A DNA stretch of 5,412 bases from Desulfobacteraceae bacterium (GTDB lineage Bacteria > Desulfobacterota > Desulfobacteria > Desulfobacterales > SG8-13), in assembly GCA_029287875.1 (NCBI GenBank), contig JARFQH010000072.1, forward strand, positions 1 through 5,412, given 5' to 3'. Positions 1 through 5,412 of this stretch are shown here, piece after piece (positions within the stretch are counted from its first letter, which is position 1; every line of letters begins with the position of its first letter). The translations under genes were made by a program, and so were the position numbers. Under the pieces are notes generated by a model. The model did no database searches. It was not told the DNA's origin and worked only from the letters and a program-made list of their open reading frames with translations.

Positions 1-2760
1 GACAACCTGCCGGACGAGGCCGACCCTCCTGAAATCTTCAAAGTCGATTCCAACAGCAGTGTCATCTTGTGGTTGAACCTGGTCAGCGATCGGATGGACG
101 GACTGGAGCTGACCGATTATGCCGAACGTTACCTGGTGGATCGATTTTCGGTGCTGGACGGCGTGGCCCGGGTGTTTGTGGGCGGCGCCCGCCGCTACGC
201 CATGCGCATATGGCTCGATCGCCAGACCTTGGCCGCCCAGGAGGTCACCGTTGCCGACGTCGAGCAGGCCCTTCGCAGCCAAAACGTGGAGCTTCCCGCC
301 GGCCGCGTGGAATCGACCCGCAAAGAGTTCACCGTCAGGGTGACCCGCCCGTACAACACCGCCGAAGACTTCGGTCGGTTGGTAATTCGCCAGGGACGGG
401 ACGGCCACCTGATCCGTCTCCGAGACGTTGCCCGCGTGGAACGGGGTGCCGAAGACGACCGCAGCGTTCTGCGCGGCAACCGCATCCCCATGGTGGGCCT
501 CGGAATCGTGCGACAGTCCAAAGCCAACACCCTCGATGTGGCCCATGCCGTAAAGGGGGAAGCCGCCAGGGTCGACGAAACCCTTCCCGAGGGGATGCAG
601 TTGATCCAGAGCTACGACACGTCCGTGTTCATCGAAGCATCGATTTTCGAGGTGTACAAAACCCTGGCCATCACGGCGGTGCTGGTGGTAGCGGTGCTGT
701 TCCTGTTTCTCGGCAGCCTGCGGGCCACGATCGTGCCGGCCGTCACCGTTCCGGTGTCGCTTATCGCCACCTTTGCCGTTTTGTGGATCATGGATTTCTC
801 GGTCAACCTGTTGACGTTACTGGCCTTGATTCTGGCCATCGGCATGGTGGTGGACGACGCCATCGTCGTTCTGGAAAACATCTACCGTCGCATCCAGCAG
901 GGAGAACCGCCCTTGCTGGCGGCGCTCAAGGGGACACGGCAGGTCGGCTTTGCGGTGATCGCCACGACCCTGGTGCTCGTAGCTGTTTTCGTACCGATCA
1001 CCTTTATGCAGGGCAACACCGGGCGGCTTTTTTCGGAGTTCGCTATCGCTCTGGCCGGAGCGGTCTGCTTTTCGAGTCTGGTTGCCTTGACCCTCTCACC
1101 GATGATGTGTTCCCGGATCTTGAAGGCGCACCCCACGGGGAGTTCATCGAAATCCGGCCGGTTGACGCGCCTGCAGCAAGCGATCGCGGAACGTTACGGC
1201 CGCTTGCTGGGCGTGCTGATGCACCACAAGTGGGTTGCCGCAGTGATGTTTTTGGTACCCCTGGCATTGATCCCTTTGTTCTACTCGCTCATCGACAAAG
1301 AATACTCGCCCCTTGAGGACCGTGGCGCATTTTTCGTCATCGCCGACGGGCCCGAGGGCGCCGGTTTCGACAAGTCCTACGAAATGCTGGAGCGCATGGA
1401 AGACGTGTTGATGCCGCTCTACGAGAATGGGGAAGCGACCCGGGTGCTGTTGCGGCTGCCGGCATCTTTCGCAAGCACCAACGAAGTGAACAGCGTACGG
1501 GGAATCGTGGTGCTCAGTCCCTGGGCCGAGCGCGAACGCTCGATGCAGACAATCATGGCCGATGTCAACCGCCAGCTGGCGGCCCTGCCCGGCTACCGCG
1601 CCTTCAGCGTCGCACGCCGCGGCCTGGGGGGCGGCGCCGGAAAGCCGGTGGAATTCGTATTGGGTGGAAGCGATTATGAAGAACTGGCCCGGTGGCGCGA
1701 CCTCCTGATCGCCCGCGCCGATGAAAACAAGGGGCTTTCCAACCTGGAAAGCGATTATAAGGAGACCAAGCCACAACTGGAGATCGTCATCGACAAGGAC
1801 CGCGCCGCCGATTTGGGAGTGAGCATCGCCCAGATCGGCCGAACCCTGGAAACCCTGCTCGGTTTTCGACAAGTAACCACCTACATCGACCGGGGTGAAG
1901 AATACGATGTCATCCTGGAGGGAAAAGACGCGCAAAAGCGCACCCCCACCGATATCGGCAATATCTACGTCCGATCGGAAACCGGCGGTGAGCTGGTCCC
2001 GCTCTCCAGCCTGATTTCCCTGCGGGAATTTGCGGATTCGGCAGCGAAGAACCGGTTCAACCGCCTCCGGTCCATCACCCTGAGCGCCACCTTAGGAGAC
2101 GGATATTCACTCGGAGAAGCGCTCGCGTATATGGAAAACATTTCCCGGGAGGAACTGGGTAACACACCGGTCATCAACTACAAGGGGCAGTCCCGTGAAT
2201 TCGTGGACGCCTCGGGTGCGCTTTTCTATGCTTTCGGCCTATCCTTGTTGATCGTCTTCTTGGTGCTGGCCGCGCAGTTCGAAAGTTTCGTGCACCCCAT
2301 CACGATTATGCTCACGGTGCCACTGGCGGTTGCCGGAGCCCTCGGCGGCCTCTATCTATTCGGAAGCTCTCTCAATGTCTACAGTCAGGTTGGCATCCTG
2401 GTGCTCATCGGGCTGGCGGCCAAAAACGGCATCTTGATCGTTGAGTTTGCCAACCAGCTGCGCAATCAGGGAATTCCTGTCGCAGAAGCAATACTGGAAT
2501 CCGCCCAAACGCGCCTGCGCCCCGTGTTGATGACATCGGTGTCTACTGCCATCGGTGCCGTTCCCCTGGTCCTTGCAACCGGTGCCGGCGCCGAGAGCCG
2601 ATTTACCATCGGAGTGGTCATCATCTCCGGAGTGGTGCTGTCCACCGTCCTGACCCTCTTTCTGGTACCGTTGGCCTATTCGCTTCTCGCCCGGTTCACC
2701 TCGTCATCCAATCGTATCGCACGCGAAATCGAAGCCCTCGAGCGGGGTCTGGCGAATTGA
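1..2760 (+). CDS. RND (HAE1-family) efflux pump inner-membrane transporter, 5' partial
   Basis: This is the proton-driven inner-membrane subunit of a tripartite efflux system of the AcrB/MexB type, which exports drugs or other amphiphiles through a periplasmic adaptor and an outer-membrane channel. The frame is open from base 1 (DNLPDEADPP...), so the TTG at 67 is internal and the true start lies off the left edge. The 919 visible residues align in order with AcrB: porter domain (about 1-215), helices 2-6 (about 221-371), helix 7 (about 411-430), second periplasmic loop (about 431-739) and helices 8-12 (about 740-896). The relay aspartates are present in GMVVDDAIVV (D285-D286, AcrB D407/D408), with the lysine in LAAKNGILIVEF (K808, AcrB K940) and R838/T845 in TRLRPVLMTS (AcrB R971/T978), so the pump should be active. 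The offset to AcrB implies about 120 missing residues. Adaptor and channel genes are expected upstream (inference). Substrate cannot be told from sequence. The family call is secure. Confidence 0.96.
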   Translation, partial: DNLPDEADPPEIFKVDSNSSVILWLNLVSDRMDGLELTDYAERYLVDRFSVLDGVARVFVGGARRYAMRIWLDRQTLAAQEVTVADVEQALRSQNVELPAGRVESTRKEFTVRVTRPYNTAEDFGRLVIRQGRDGHLIRLRDVARVERGAEDDRSVLRGNRIPMVGLGIVRQSKANTLDVAHAVKGEAARVDETLPEGMQLIQSYDTSVFIEASIFEVYKTLAITAVLVVAVLFLFLGSLRATIVPAVTVPVSLIATFAVLWIMDFSVNLLTLLALILAIGMVVDDAIVVLENIYRRIQQGEPPLLAALKGTRQVGFAVIATTLVLVAVFVPITFMQGNTGRLFSEFAIALAGAVCFSSLVALTLSPMMCSRILKAHPTGSSSKSGRLTRLQQAIAERYGRLLGVLMHHKWVAAVMFLVPLALIPLFYSLIDKEYSPLEDRGAFFVIADGPEGAGFDKSYEMLERMEDVLMPLYENGEATRVLLRLPASFASTNEVNSVRGIVVLSPWAERERSMQTIMADVNRQLAALPGYRAFSVARRGLGGGAGKPVEFVLGGSDYEELARWRDLLIARADENKGLSNLESDYKETKPQLEIVIDKDRAADLGVSIAQIGRTLETLLGFRQVTTYIDRGEEYDVILEGKDAQKRTPTDIGNIYVRSETGGELVPLSSLISLREFADSAAKNRFNRLRSITLSATLGDGYSLGEALAYMENISREELGNTPVINYKGQSREFVDASGALFYAFGLSLLIVFLVLAAQFESFVHPITIMLTVPLAVAGALGGLYLFGSSLNVYSQVGILVLIGLAAKNGILIVEFANQLRNQGIPVAEAILESAQTRLRPVLMTSVSTAIGAVPLVLATGAGAESRFTIGVVIISGVVLSTVLTLFLVPLAYSLLARFTSSSNRIAREIEALERGLAN

Positions 2761-2770
2761 CCGTTTGGCA

Positions 2771-3268
2771 ATGATGATTTACCGATTTGTACGGGATGCG
2801 ATCCCGGGACGCAGTGCCCTCAGGTCCGAAGCGCATCTCACATCTCGCATTCAACTCGAAAGGCTCTGCCAGAAGGTTCGTCGCGAGGCGCACCGTATGA
2901 AAAAATTTATTCGATTCCAGCAGACCGGTGAAGATCGGTACCTGGCTCTGGTCGCGCCCCGGTATGACATTCTGCCGCTGATCCGGCGGCATTTCGAATC
3001 GCGCTTTGCCGACCAGTGGTGGATCATTTACGATACAGTGAGAAACTACGGACTGTGCTACGACCGGTACAAAACATGTGAACTGCGGTTGGATGTCACG
3101 GACTTGAAAGCGCCCCTAAATGACGATGACAACGACGAACAGCTTTGTCTAACGCTGTGGCAGCGGTATTATGCCGCCGTCAACATTTCATCGCGGATCA
3201 ATCCGAAGCTTCACCTGCGCCAGCTGCCGCGTCGCTACTGGCGATACCTGCCGGAAAAGCAGAGCTGA
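2771..3268 (+). CDS. DUF4130 / TIGR03915-type putative DNA repair protein, apparently N-terminally shortened
   Basis: The 165 residues match, from memory of the family, the DUF4130 domain found in TIGR03915 proteins and fused to some uracil-DNA glycosylase-like proteins. Recognisable pieces are REAHRMKKFIRF (38-49), the HF...RF pair (74-79), LWQRYYAAVNISSRINPKL (129-147) and the C-terminal LPRRYWRYLPEK (152-163). The family is suspected to act in DNA repair together with a radical-SAM partner (TIGR03916), but its activity is unknown to me. Full family members are roughly 240-250 residues; the N-terminal part of about 80-90 residues is not seen here. The start is uncertain: ATG 2771, ATG 2774 or TTG 2765 are possible, and none has a good Shine-Dalgarno. 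The frame stays open back to 2654 inside the pump gene but has no start codon there. The gene begins 10 bases after the pump stop, so it may be translated by read-on from the pump mRNA. It could be a minimal functional domain or a decaying remnant; the clean 3' two-thirds argues against old decay. Confidence 0.8.
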   Translation: MMIYRFVRDAIPGRSALRSEAHLTSRIQLERLCQKVRREAHRMKKFIRFQQTGEDRYLALVAPRYDILPLIRRHFESRFADQWWIIYDTVRNYGLCYDRYKTCELRLDVTDLKAPLNDDDNDEQLCLTLWQRYYAAVNISSRINPKLHLRQLPRRYWRYLPEKQS

Positions 3269-3290
3269 AGCTATCCGGCCGGCTGTTTTT
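3250..3290 (+). terminator. Possible rho-independent terminator after the DUF4130 gene
   Basis: Perfect 6-base arms GCCGGA (3250-3255) and TCCGGC (3274-3279) enclose an 18-base loop that can add an AGC/GCT pairing. A run of five T follows at 3286-3290, about six bases after the stem. The stem overlaps the DUF4130 stop codon and lies between two convergent genes, where a terminator is expected. The long loop and the gap before the T run make this only a moderate candidate. On the minus strand no T run follows the same stem, so it would not serve the opposing gene. Confidence 0.35.
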
Positions 3291-3835
3291 CATTTTAAAT
3301 TGGTTACCGGCTTTAGATGGATCTGCAGAACTTTCGTCAAATCCCCGATACATTCGTCTATGGTGTTGTAAACATACCCGGCCAACAGCTGACCGTTGTC
3401 ATAAACATCGATAGCCGGTGCGAACGGCGGTTTGGCCAGCAGAGCATTAATAATAACGTTGAGGTCAGTCCTGCGGCAGCCCAGTACGATACCCTCATCC
3501 GGTGGATTTTCCGGGGAATGATCGGGAACTGCCCGGGGCTCACCTTCCGGTCTATGGTACAGCATCTGAAAGCGGACACTCGGTGGCATATAAATGACAC
3601 TAACGGTTGTCGGCACCGTTACTTTTCCATGCAATTCTTCGAAAAACCCTCTTTCCCGATCATTCAGGGTGCGAAAAGTAACCAAGTGGCCGTCTTTTAA
3701 ATACGGCGTCATTTGTGAAAGAAGTTTTTTAAGCAAATTATGCCAACCCTGGACAGAATCCTGCCGACCGGCCGGAGAGCGGCTCTCGATGATTTCGGCG
3801 ATGCTTGAATTGGACGTATTTTTTAATGGCTTCAC
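3290..3835 (-). CDS. Hypothetical protein, 181 residues, no family recognised
   Basis: I do not recognise this protein. I chose GTG at 3835 because AAAGGA (plus-strand TCCTTT, 3842-3847) sits six bases upstream, an ideal ribosome-binding site; the frame also allows ATG at 3901, 22 codons earlier, but that stretch (MMTGSLAFTSYSNVIYRFKGFI) reads like leader DNA. The product begins VKPLKNTSNSSIAEIIESR and has no signal peptide or membrane segment, so it is probably cytoplasmic. A likely helical region (11-45, with WHNLLKKLLSQM) leads into strand-like stretches HLVTFRTL (50-57) and TVSVIYMPPSVRFQMLYHR (77-95), then a proline-rich acidic linker (99-114, EPRAVPDHSPENPPDE) and a C-terminal part with VIINALLAKPPFAPAIDVYDNGQLLAGYVYN (127-157). 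Only C120 and C162 are cysteines and no catalytic motif stands out. It converges on the DUF4130 gene with 21 bases between stops. Overlapping plus-strand frames (for example 3317-3700) have poorer composition and no ribosome-binding site, so the minus strand is preferred. Confidence 0.72.
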   Translation of the reverse strand: MKPLKNTSNSSIAEIIESRSPAGRQDSVQGWHNLLKKLLSQMTPYLKDGHLVTFRTLNDRERGFFEELHGKVTVPTTVSVIYMPPSVRFQMLYHRPEGEPRAVPDHSPENPPDEGIVLGCRRTDLNVIINALLAKPPFAPAIDVYDNGQLLAGYVYNTIDECIGDLTKVLQIHLKPVTNLK

Positions 3836-3841
3836 AATAAA

Positions 3842-3847
3842 TCCTTT
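3842..3847 (-). promoter_or_regulatory. Shine-Dalgarno AAAGGA that fixes the GTG start of the minus-strand gene
   Basis: On the minus strand AAAGGA is followed by six bases (TTTATT) and then GTG at 3835-3833. This spacing is near optimal and decides between the GTG and the ATG further upstream at 3901, which has no comparable site. Confidence 0.6.
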
Positions 3848-3879
3848 GAACCTATAGATTACGTTTGAATACGAGGTGA

Positions 3880-3908
3880 AAGCTAATGAGCCGGTCATCA
3901 AGTGTCAA
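3880..3908 (-). promoter_or_regulatory. Candidate sigma-70-type promoter for the minus-strand hypothetical gene
   Basis: The minus strand carries a perfect -35 box TTGACA (plus-strand TGTCAA, 3903-3908), a 17-base spacer, and a weak -10 box TAGCTT (plus-strand AAGCTA, 3880-3885; three of six consensus positions). Transcription would start near 3873, giving a leader of about 38 bases before the GTG at 3835. If used, transcription would begin downstream of the ATG at 3901, which agrees with the GTG start. The weak -10 keeps confidence modest. Confidence 0.35.
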
Positions 3909-3950
3909 GGAAGGCCTTTAACCATAAATACGGAAGCTAATTGTAAAAAG

Positions 3951-3959
3951 AGGGGGAAG
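3951..3959 (+). promoter_or_regulatory. Purine-rich ribosome-binding site supporting a TTG start at 3968
   Basis: AGGGGGAAG at 3951-3959 ends eight bases before TTG 3968 and 17 bases before the first ATG at 3977. The spacing favours the TTG, although the ATGs at 3977 and 3980 cannot be excluded. An in-frame TAA at 3944-3946 closes the frame just upstream, so no longer start exists. Confidence 0.5.
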
Positions 3960-3967
3960 AACTTTCA

Positions 3968-4387
3968 TTGCGACTGATGATGTTCAACCTGGCATTGAGC
4001 TGGGGACTGCTGCTTCTTATCTGGTTGGTTCAAGTCATCATATACCCTGGCTTTCATCGAATTCCACCCGACACCTTCATCGACTACCACAGATGGTATG
4101 TCAACAGGATTTCGTTTATTGTTCTACCGCTAATGATATCTGAGCTGGGAATGACGACTTGGTGGCTTTTGGATGCCGGCACCCCTGGTGCCATTATTTC
4201 TACTGTTCTGGTTGTCATCGTTTGGTCTTCGACATTTCTTTTACAGGTGCCGATTCACAATCGACTGAAGTCCGGCAAGAAAGAGGTGTTAATTCGGCGT
4301 TTGGTCGCCACCAATTGGATTCGAACAATCGCGTGGAGCCTAAAATCCCTTGTCATTACCCTGGCGGTGATTAAATTATCACTTTAA
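3968..4387 (+). CDS. Uncharacterised small integral membrane protein with four predicted helices
   Basis: The 139-residue product is mostly hydrophobic, with likely membrane helices at about 5-26, 49-68, 74-94 and 119-137. Short connecting segments hold the polar residues: YPGFHRIPPDTFIDYHRWYVNRISF (26-50) between helices 1 and 2, and QVPIHNRLKSGKKEVLIRRLVATNWIRTIAW (93-123) between helices 3 and 4. The second is strongly basic (about 9 Lys/Arg from 99 to 119), so by the positive-inside rule it should face the cytoplasm. The pattern LQVPIHNRL...TNWIRTIAWS resembles conserved hypothetical membrane proteins I have seen in several bacterial phyla, but I cannot attach a named family or function. 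There is no cleavable signal peptide. The start is TTG 3968 on ribosome-binding-site grounds; ATG 3977 would cost three residues. It lies 125 bases upstream of the SRPBCC gene on the same strand and divergent from the minus-strand gene, so it may head a transcription unit with SRPBCC and SDR. Confidence 0.82.
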   Translation: MRLMMFNLALSWGLLLLIWLVQVIIYPGFHRIPPDTFIDYHRWYVNRISFIVLPLMISELGMTTWWLLDAGTPGAIISTVLVVIVWSSTFLLQVPIHNRLKSGKKEVLIRRLVATNWIRTIAWSLKSLVITLAVIKLSL

Positions 4388-4444
4388 TTACTTCGGTCAC
4401 AGGTAGTTTTTTCGATCGATTTGCCACTGCACAGGGAGTATTTA

Positions 4445-4487
4445 AGACCTGAAAGACCATGCGGTAGGTTCTTTGAAGTAAAGGTCT
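4445..4487 (+). other. Candidate two-tier RNA stem-loop in the leader of the SRPBCC gene
   Basis: An outer 6-base-pair stem, AGACCT (4445-4450) with AGGTCT (4482-4487), encloses an inner 7-pair stem, AAAGACC (4452-4458) with GGTTCTTT (4467-4474) carrying one bulged T (4469). The terminal loop is ATGCGGTA (4459-4466). The internal loop has one base on the left and seven on the right (GAAGTAA). It ends 25 bases before the SRPBCC start. No T run follows, so it is not an obvious terminator. It could be a leader regulatory structure, an mRNA processing or stability element between two co-transcribed genes, or chance. I recognise no riboswitch class. Confidence 0.3.
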
Positions 4488-4512
4488 CCTTACCGAGCGC
4501 AAAGCACTGTAG

Positions 4513-4914
4513 ATGCGATTGACACTTGATGTCGGAACACACATCGATGCACCGGTTTCGCGTGTGTGGCGTCTGATTACGGATACGCAGACCTGGACCC
4601 ACTGGGGGCCGTCTTTAAAGGAGGTCGACAGCACCGAGCGGTTTATCCGCGCCGGATTGAAGGGCCGCATCCGGACTCCTTTCGGTTTCTGGGCGCCTTT
4701 TACCATCGAGACATTCGAACCGGAACGTTATTGGGACTGGCGGGTGGGCGGCGTGGCCGCCACCGGTCATCGCGTGGAACCCCGGGGCCCGGATCAATGT
4801 CAGTTGACGTTCACTGTTCCGGTCTGGGCAGCTGGATACGGAGTCGTTTGCCGTGTCGCCTTGAATCGCATAAAACGACTGCTCACCTCATCGATCAAGG
4901 AGGATCAATCGTGA
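4513..4914 (+). CDS. SRPBCC (START/polyketide cyclase-like) family protein
   Basis: This 133-residue protein has the helix-grip architecture of the SRPBCC superfamily, whose members enclose a hydrophobic ligand in a deep cavity; some are cyclases, hydrolases or carriers. The opening LTLDVGTHIDAPVSRVWRLITDTQTWTHWGPSLKEVD (3-39) is the usual first strand, the IDAPxxxVW signature and the tryptophan-rich turn. Strand-like GLKGRIRTPFGFWAPFTIETFEPERYWDWRVGG (48-80) follows, then HRVEPRGPDQCQLTFTVPV (86-104), and an amphipathic C-terminal helix RVALNRIKRLLTSSIKE (114-130) of the kind that closes the pocket. Length is normal for a single domain and there is no signal peptide, so it should be cytoplasmic. 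The start is fixed: TAG at 4510-4512 directly precedes ATG 4513 in frame. No convincing Shine-Dalgarno precedes it, which is odd given the strong one at the next gene. It overlaps the SDR start by four bases (GTGA). Ligand cannot be inferred; a substrate shared with the SDR is plausible. Confidence 0.87.
   Translation: MRLTLDVGTHIDAPVSRVWRLITDTQTWTHWGPSLKEVDSTERFIRAGLKGRIRTPFGFWAPFTIETFEPERYWDWRVGGVAATGHRVEPRGPDQCQLTFTVPVWAAGYGVVCRVALNRIKRLLTSSIKEDQS
4897..4903 (+). promoter_or_regulatory. Strong Shine-Dalgarno AAGGAGG for the SDR gene
   Basis: AAGGAGG at 4897-4903 lies seven bases before GTG 4911, inside the end of the SRPBCC gene. It matches the 16S anti-Shine-Dalgarno almost fully and fixes the SDR start at a GTG that overlaps the SRPBCC stop. 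Confidence 0.85.
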
Positions 4915-5412
4915 AAAGGGTTCTTGTCACCGGTGCCACCGGGTTCATCGGCATCGAGGTGTCCAAACAGCTTTCCGAGCGGGGTATGCGCCCAAGGCTT
5001 ATGGTCAGGCGTCCTGTACGCGGTCTTATGCTGAGACATCTGGACGCCGAAATTATGCAGGCAGATGTCCGCAGCCCCAAAAGCCTGCGTCGTATCCTGA
5101 ACGGAATTGATACCGTTATCCACCTGGGGGCTCGAGCTGCCTTTGAACCCTATCCGCGACTGTATCCCTCCATCGTCAAAGGCTCTTTAAATCTCATGCA
5201 GGCCGCGATTGAGGCGCATGTCCAAAATTTTGTATTTGGCGGCAGTCTAATGGTGTACGGGGATACCGCCAAACCGCTCGATCAGAATACGGAACCGTCG
5301 CCGATGTCCGGTTATGGACAGGCCAAGTTCGAGGCCGAACGGCGCCTCGAAGAATTAGCTTCAAAAGCAGGTATACGTTTTGTGTCCTTGCGTCTACCCC
5401 ATGTCTACGGAG
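4911..5412 (+). CDS. NAD(P)-dependent epimerase/dehydratase, extended SDR family, 3' partial
   Basis: The gene starts at GTG 4911 behind a strong Shine-Dalgarno and runs off the right edge after 167 residues; full extended SDRs are about 300-350. The N-terminal Rossmann fold shows VKRVLVTGATGFIG (1-14) with the nucleotide-binding glycines G8, G11 and G14. ADV (51-53) is at the usual adenine-contact position, VIHLGA (69-74) follows beta-4, and FGGSLMVYGD (109-118) includes the probable catalytic S112. The catalytic pair is Y135 and K139 in SGYGQAKFEAE, and RLPHVYG (161-167) is the expected strand beyond it. The basic MVRRP (31-35) after beta-2 suggests NADP rather than NAD, as an inference. 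Such enzymes oxidise, epimerise or dehydrate sugar nucleotides, steroids or other alcohols; the 3-beta-hydroxysteroid-dehydrogenase-like and sugar-nucleotide groups cannot be separated here because the substrate-binding C-terminus is missing. The four-base overlap with SRPBCC implies translational coupling. Confidence 0.93.
   Translation, partial: MKRVLVTGATGFIGIEVSKQLSERGMRPRLMVRRPVRGLMLRHLDAEIMQADVRSPKSLRRILNGIDTVIHLGARAAFEPYPRLYPSIVKGSLNLMQAAIEAHVQNFVFGGSLMVYGDTAKPLDQNTEPSPMSGYGQAKFEAERRLEELASKAGIRFVSLRLPHVYG

Noticed and set aside
69..1316. Plus-strand frame of 415 codons overlapping the pump gene
   Set aside because: Its translation is Arg/Gly/His/Pro-rich low-complexity sequence, the usual shadow of a GC-rich gene in an adjacent frame.
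1144..1935. Long antisense frame of 263 codons inside the pump gene
   Set aside because: It lies wholly opposite a well-conserved RND coding sequence, has no ribosome-binding site and matches no family; it is a by-product of GC-rich codon use.
67..2760. Start of the RND gene at TTG 67
   Set aside because: The frame is open to base 1 and residues 1-22 (DNLPDEADPPEIFKVDSNSSVI) are typical RND porter-domain sequence, so the start is off the left edge.
3275..3282. CCGGCCGG palindrome as a hairpin or recombination site
   Set aside because: An 8-base GC palindrome without a loop cannot form a hairpin by itself and is expected by chance in GC-rich DNA; only the wider GCCGGA/TCCGGC pairing was kept, at low confidence.
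3317..3700. Plus-strand frame of 127 codons opposite the minus-strand gene
   Set aside because: It has no Shine-Dalgarno and no recognisable domain; the minus-strand frame is longer, has a well-placed ribosome-binding site and more natural protein composition.
4367..4382. GTGAT/ATCAC inverted repeat at the end of the membrane protein gene as a terminator
   Set aside because: The stem is only five AT-rich pairs and is not followed by a T run; the six T at about 4408-4413 are 26 bases away and have no proper stem before them.
4371..4706. Minus-strand frame of 111 codons across the SRPBCC upstream region
   Set aside because: Its start lies inside the SRPBCC coding sequence and its product is not protein-like; the SRPBCC frame on the other strand is convincing.

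Overview
The window is from a moderately GC-rich Gram-negative bacterium. The main evidence is an RND-type tripartite efflux pump subunit, which needs an outer membrane to make sense. The style of the pump and of the small downstream genes would suit a deltaproteobacterial/Desulfobacterota or other proteobacterial genome, but nothing here fixes the taxon and I hold that assignment weakly. The window looks like ordinary chromosome: I see no tRNA, rRNA, transposase, CRISPR array or phage gene.

Layout. (1) Bases 1-2760, plus strand: the last ~919 residues of an HAE1-family RND inner-membrane transporter. About 120 N-terminal residues lie off the left edge; the proton-relay residues are intact. 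(2) 2771-3268, plus strand, starting only 10 bases after the pump stop: a short DUF4130 / TIGR03915-type protein (putative DNA repair or metabolism), apparently lacking the usual N-terminal part of the family. A possible hairpin terminator follows. (3) 3290-3835, minus strand, convergent with (2): an unrecognised soluble protein of 181 residues with a good Shine-Dalgarno/GTG start and a candidate promoter. (4) A 132-base divergent intergenic region. (5) 3968-4387, plus strand: an uncharacterised small membrane protein with four predicted helices. (6) A 125-base gap containing a two-tier RNA stem-loop candidate. (7) 4513-4914, plus strand: an SRPBCC (START-like) ligand-binding protein. (8) 4911 to the right edge, plus strand: the N-terminal 167 residues of an extended-SDR NAD(P)-dependent epimerase/dehydratase, overlapping (7) by four bases.

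How the genes relate. The pump and the DUF4130 fragment may be co-transcribed, but no functional link is evident, and the fragment looks displaced from its usual partners. The SRPBCC and SDR genes are almost certainly translationally coupled and may act on the same small hydrophobic or polyketide/steroid-like substrate; the membrane protein upstream could belong to the same unit. I do not see a clearly new defence or mobile system. The items most worth a second look are the shortened DUF4130 gene, the orphan minus-strand gene, the uncharacterised membrane protein beside the SRPBCC-SDR pair, and the stem-loop in front of that pair.
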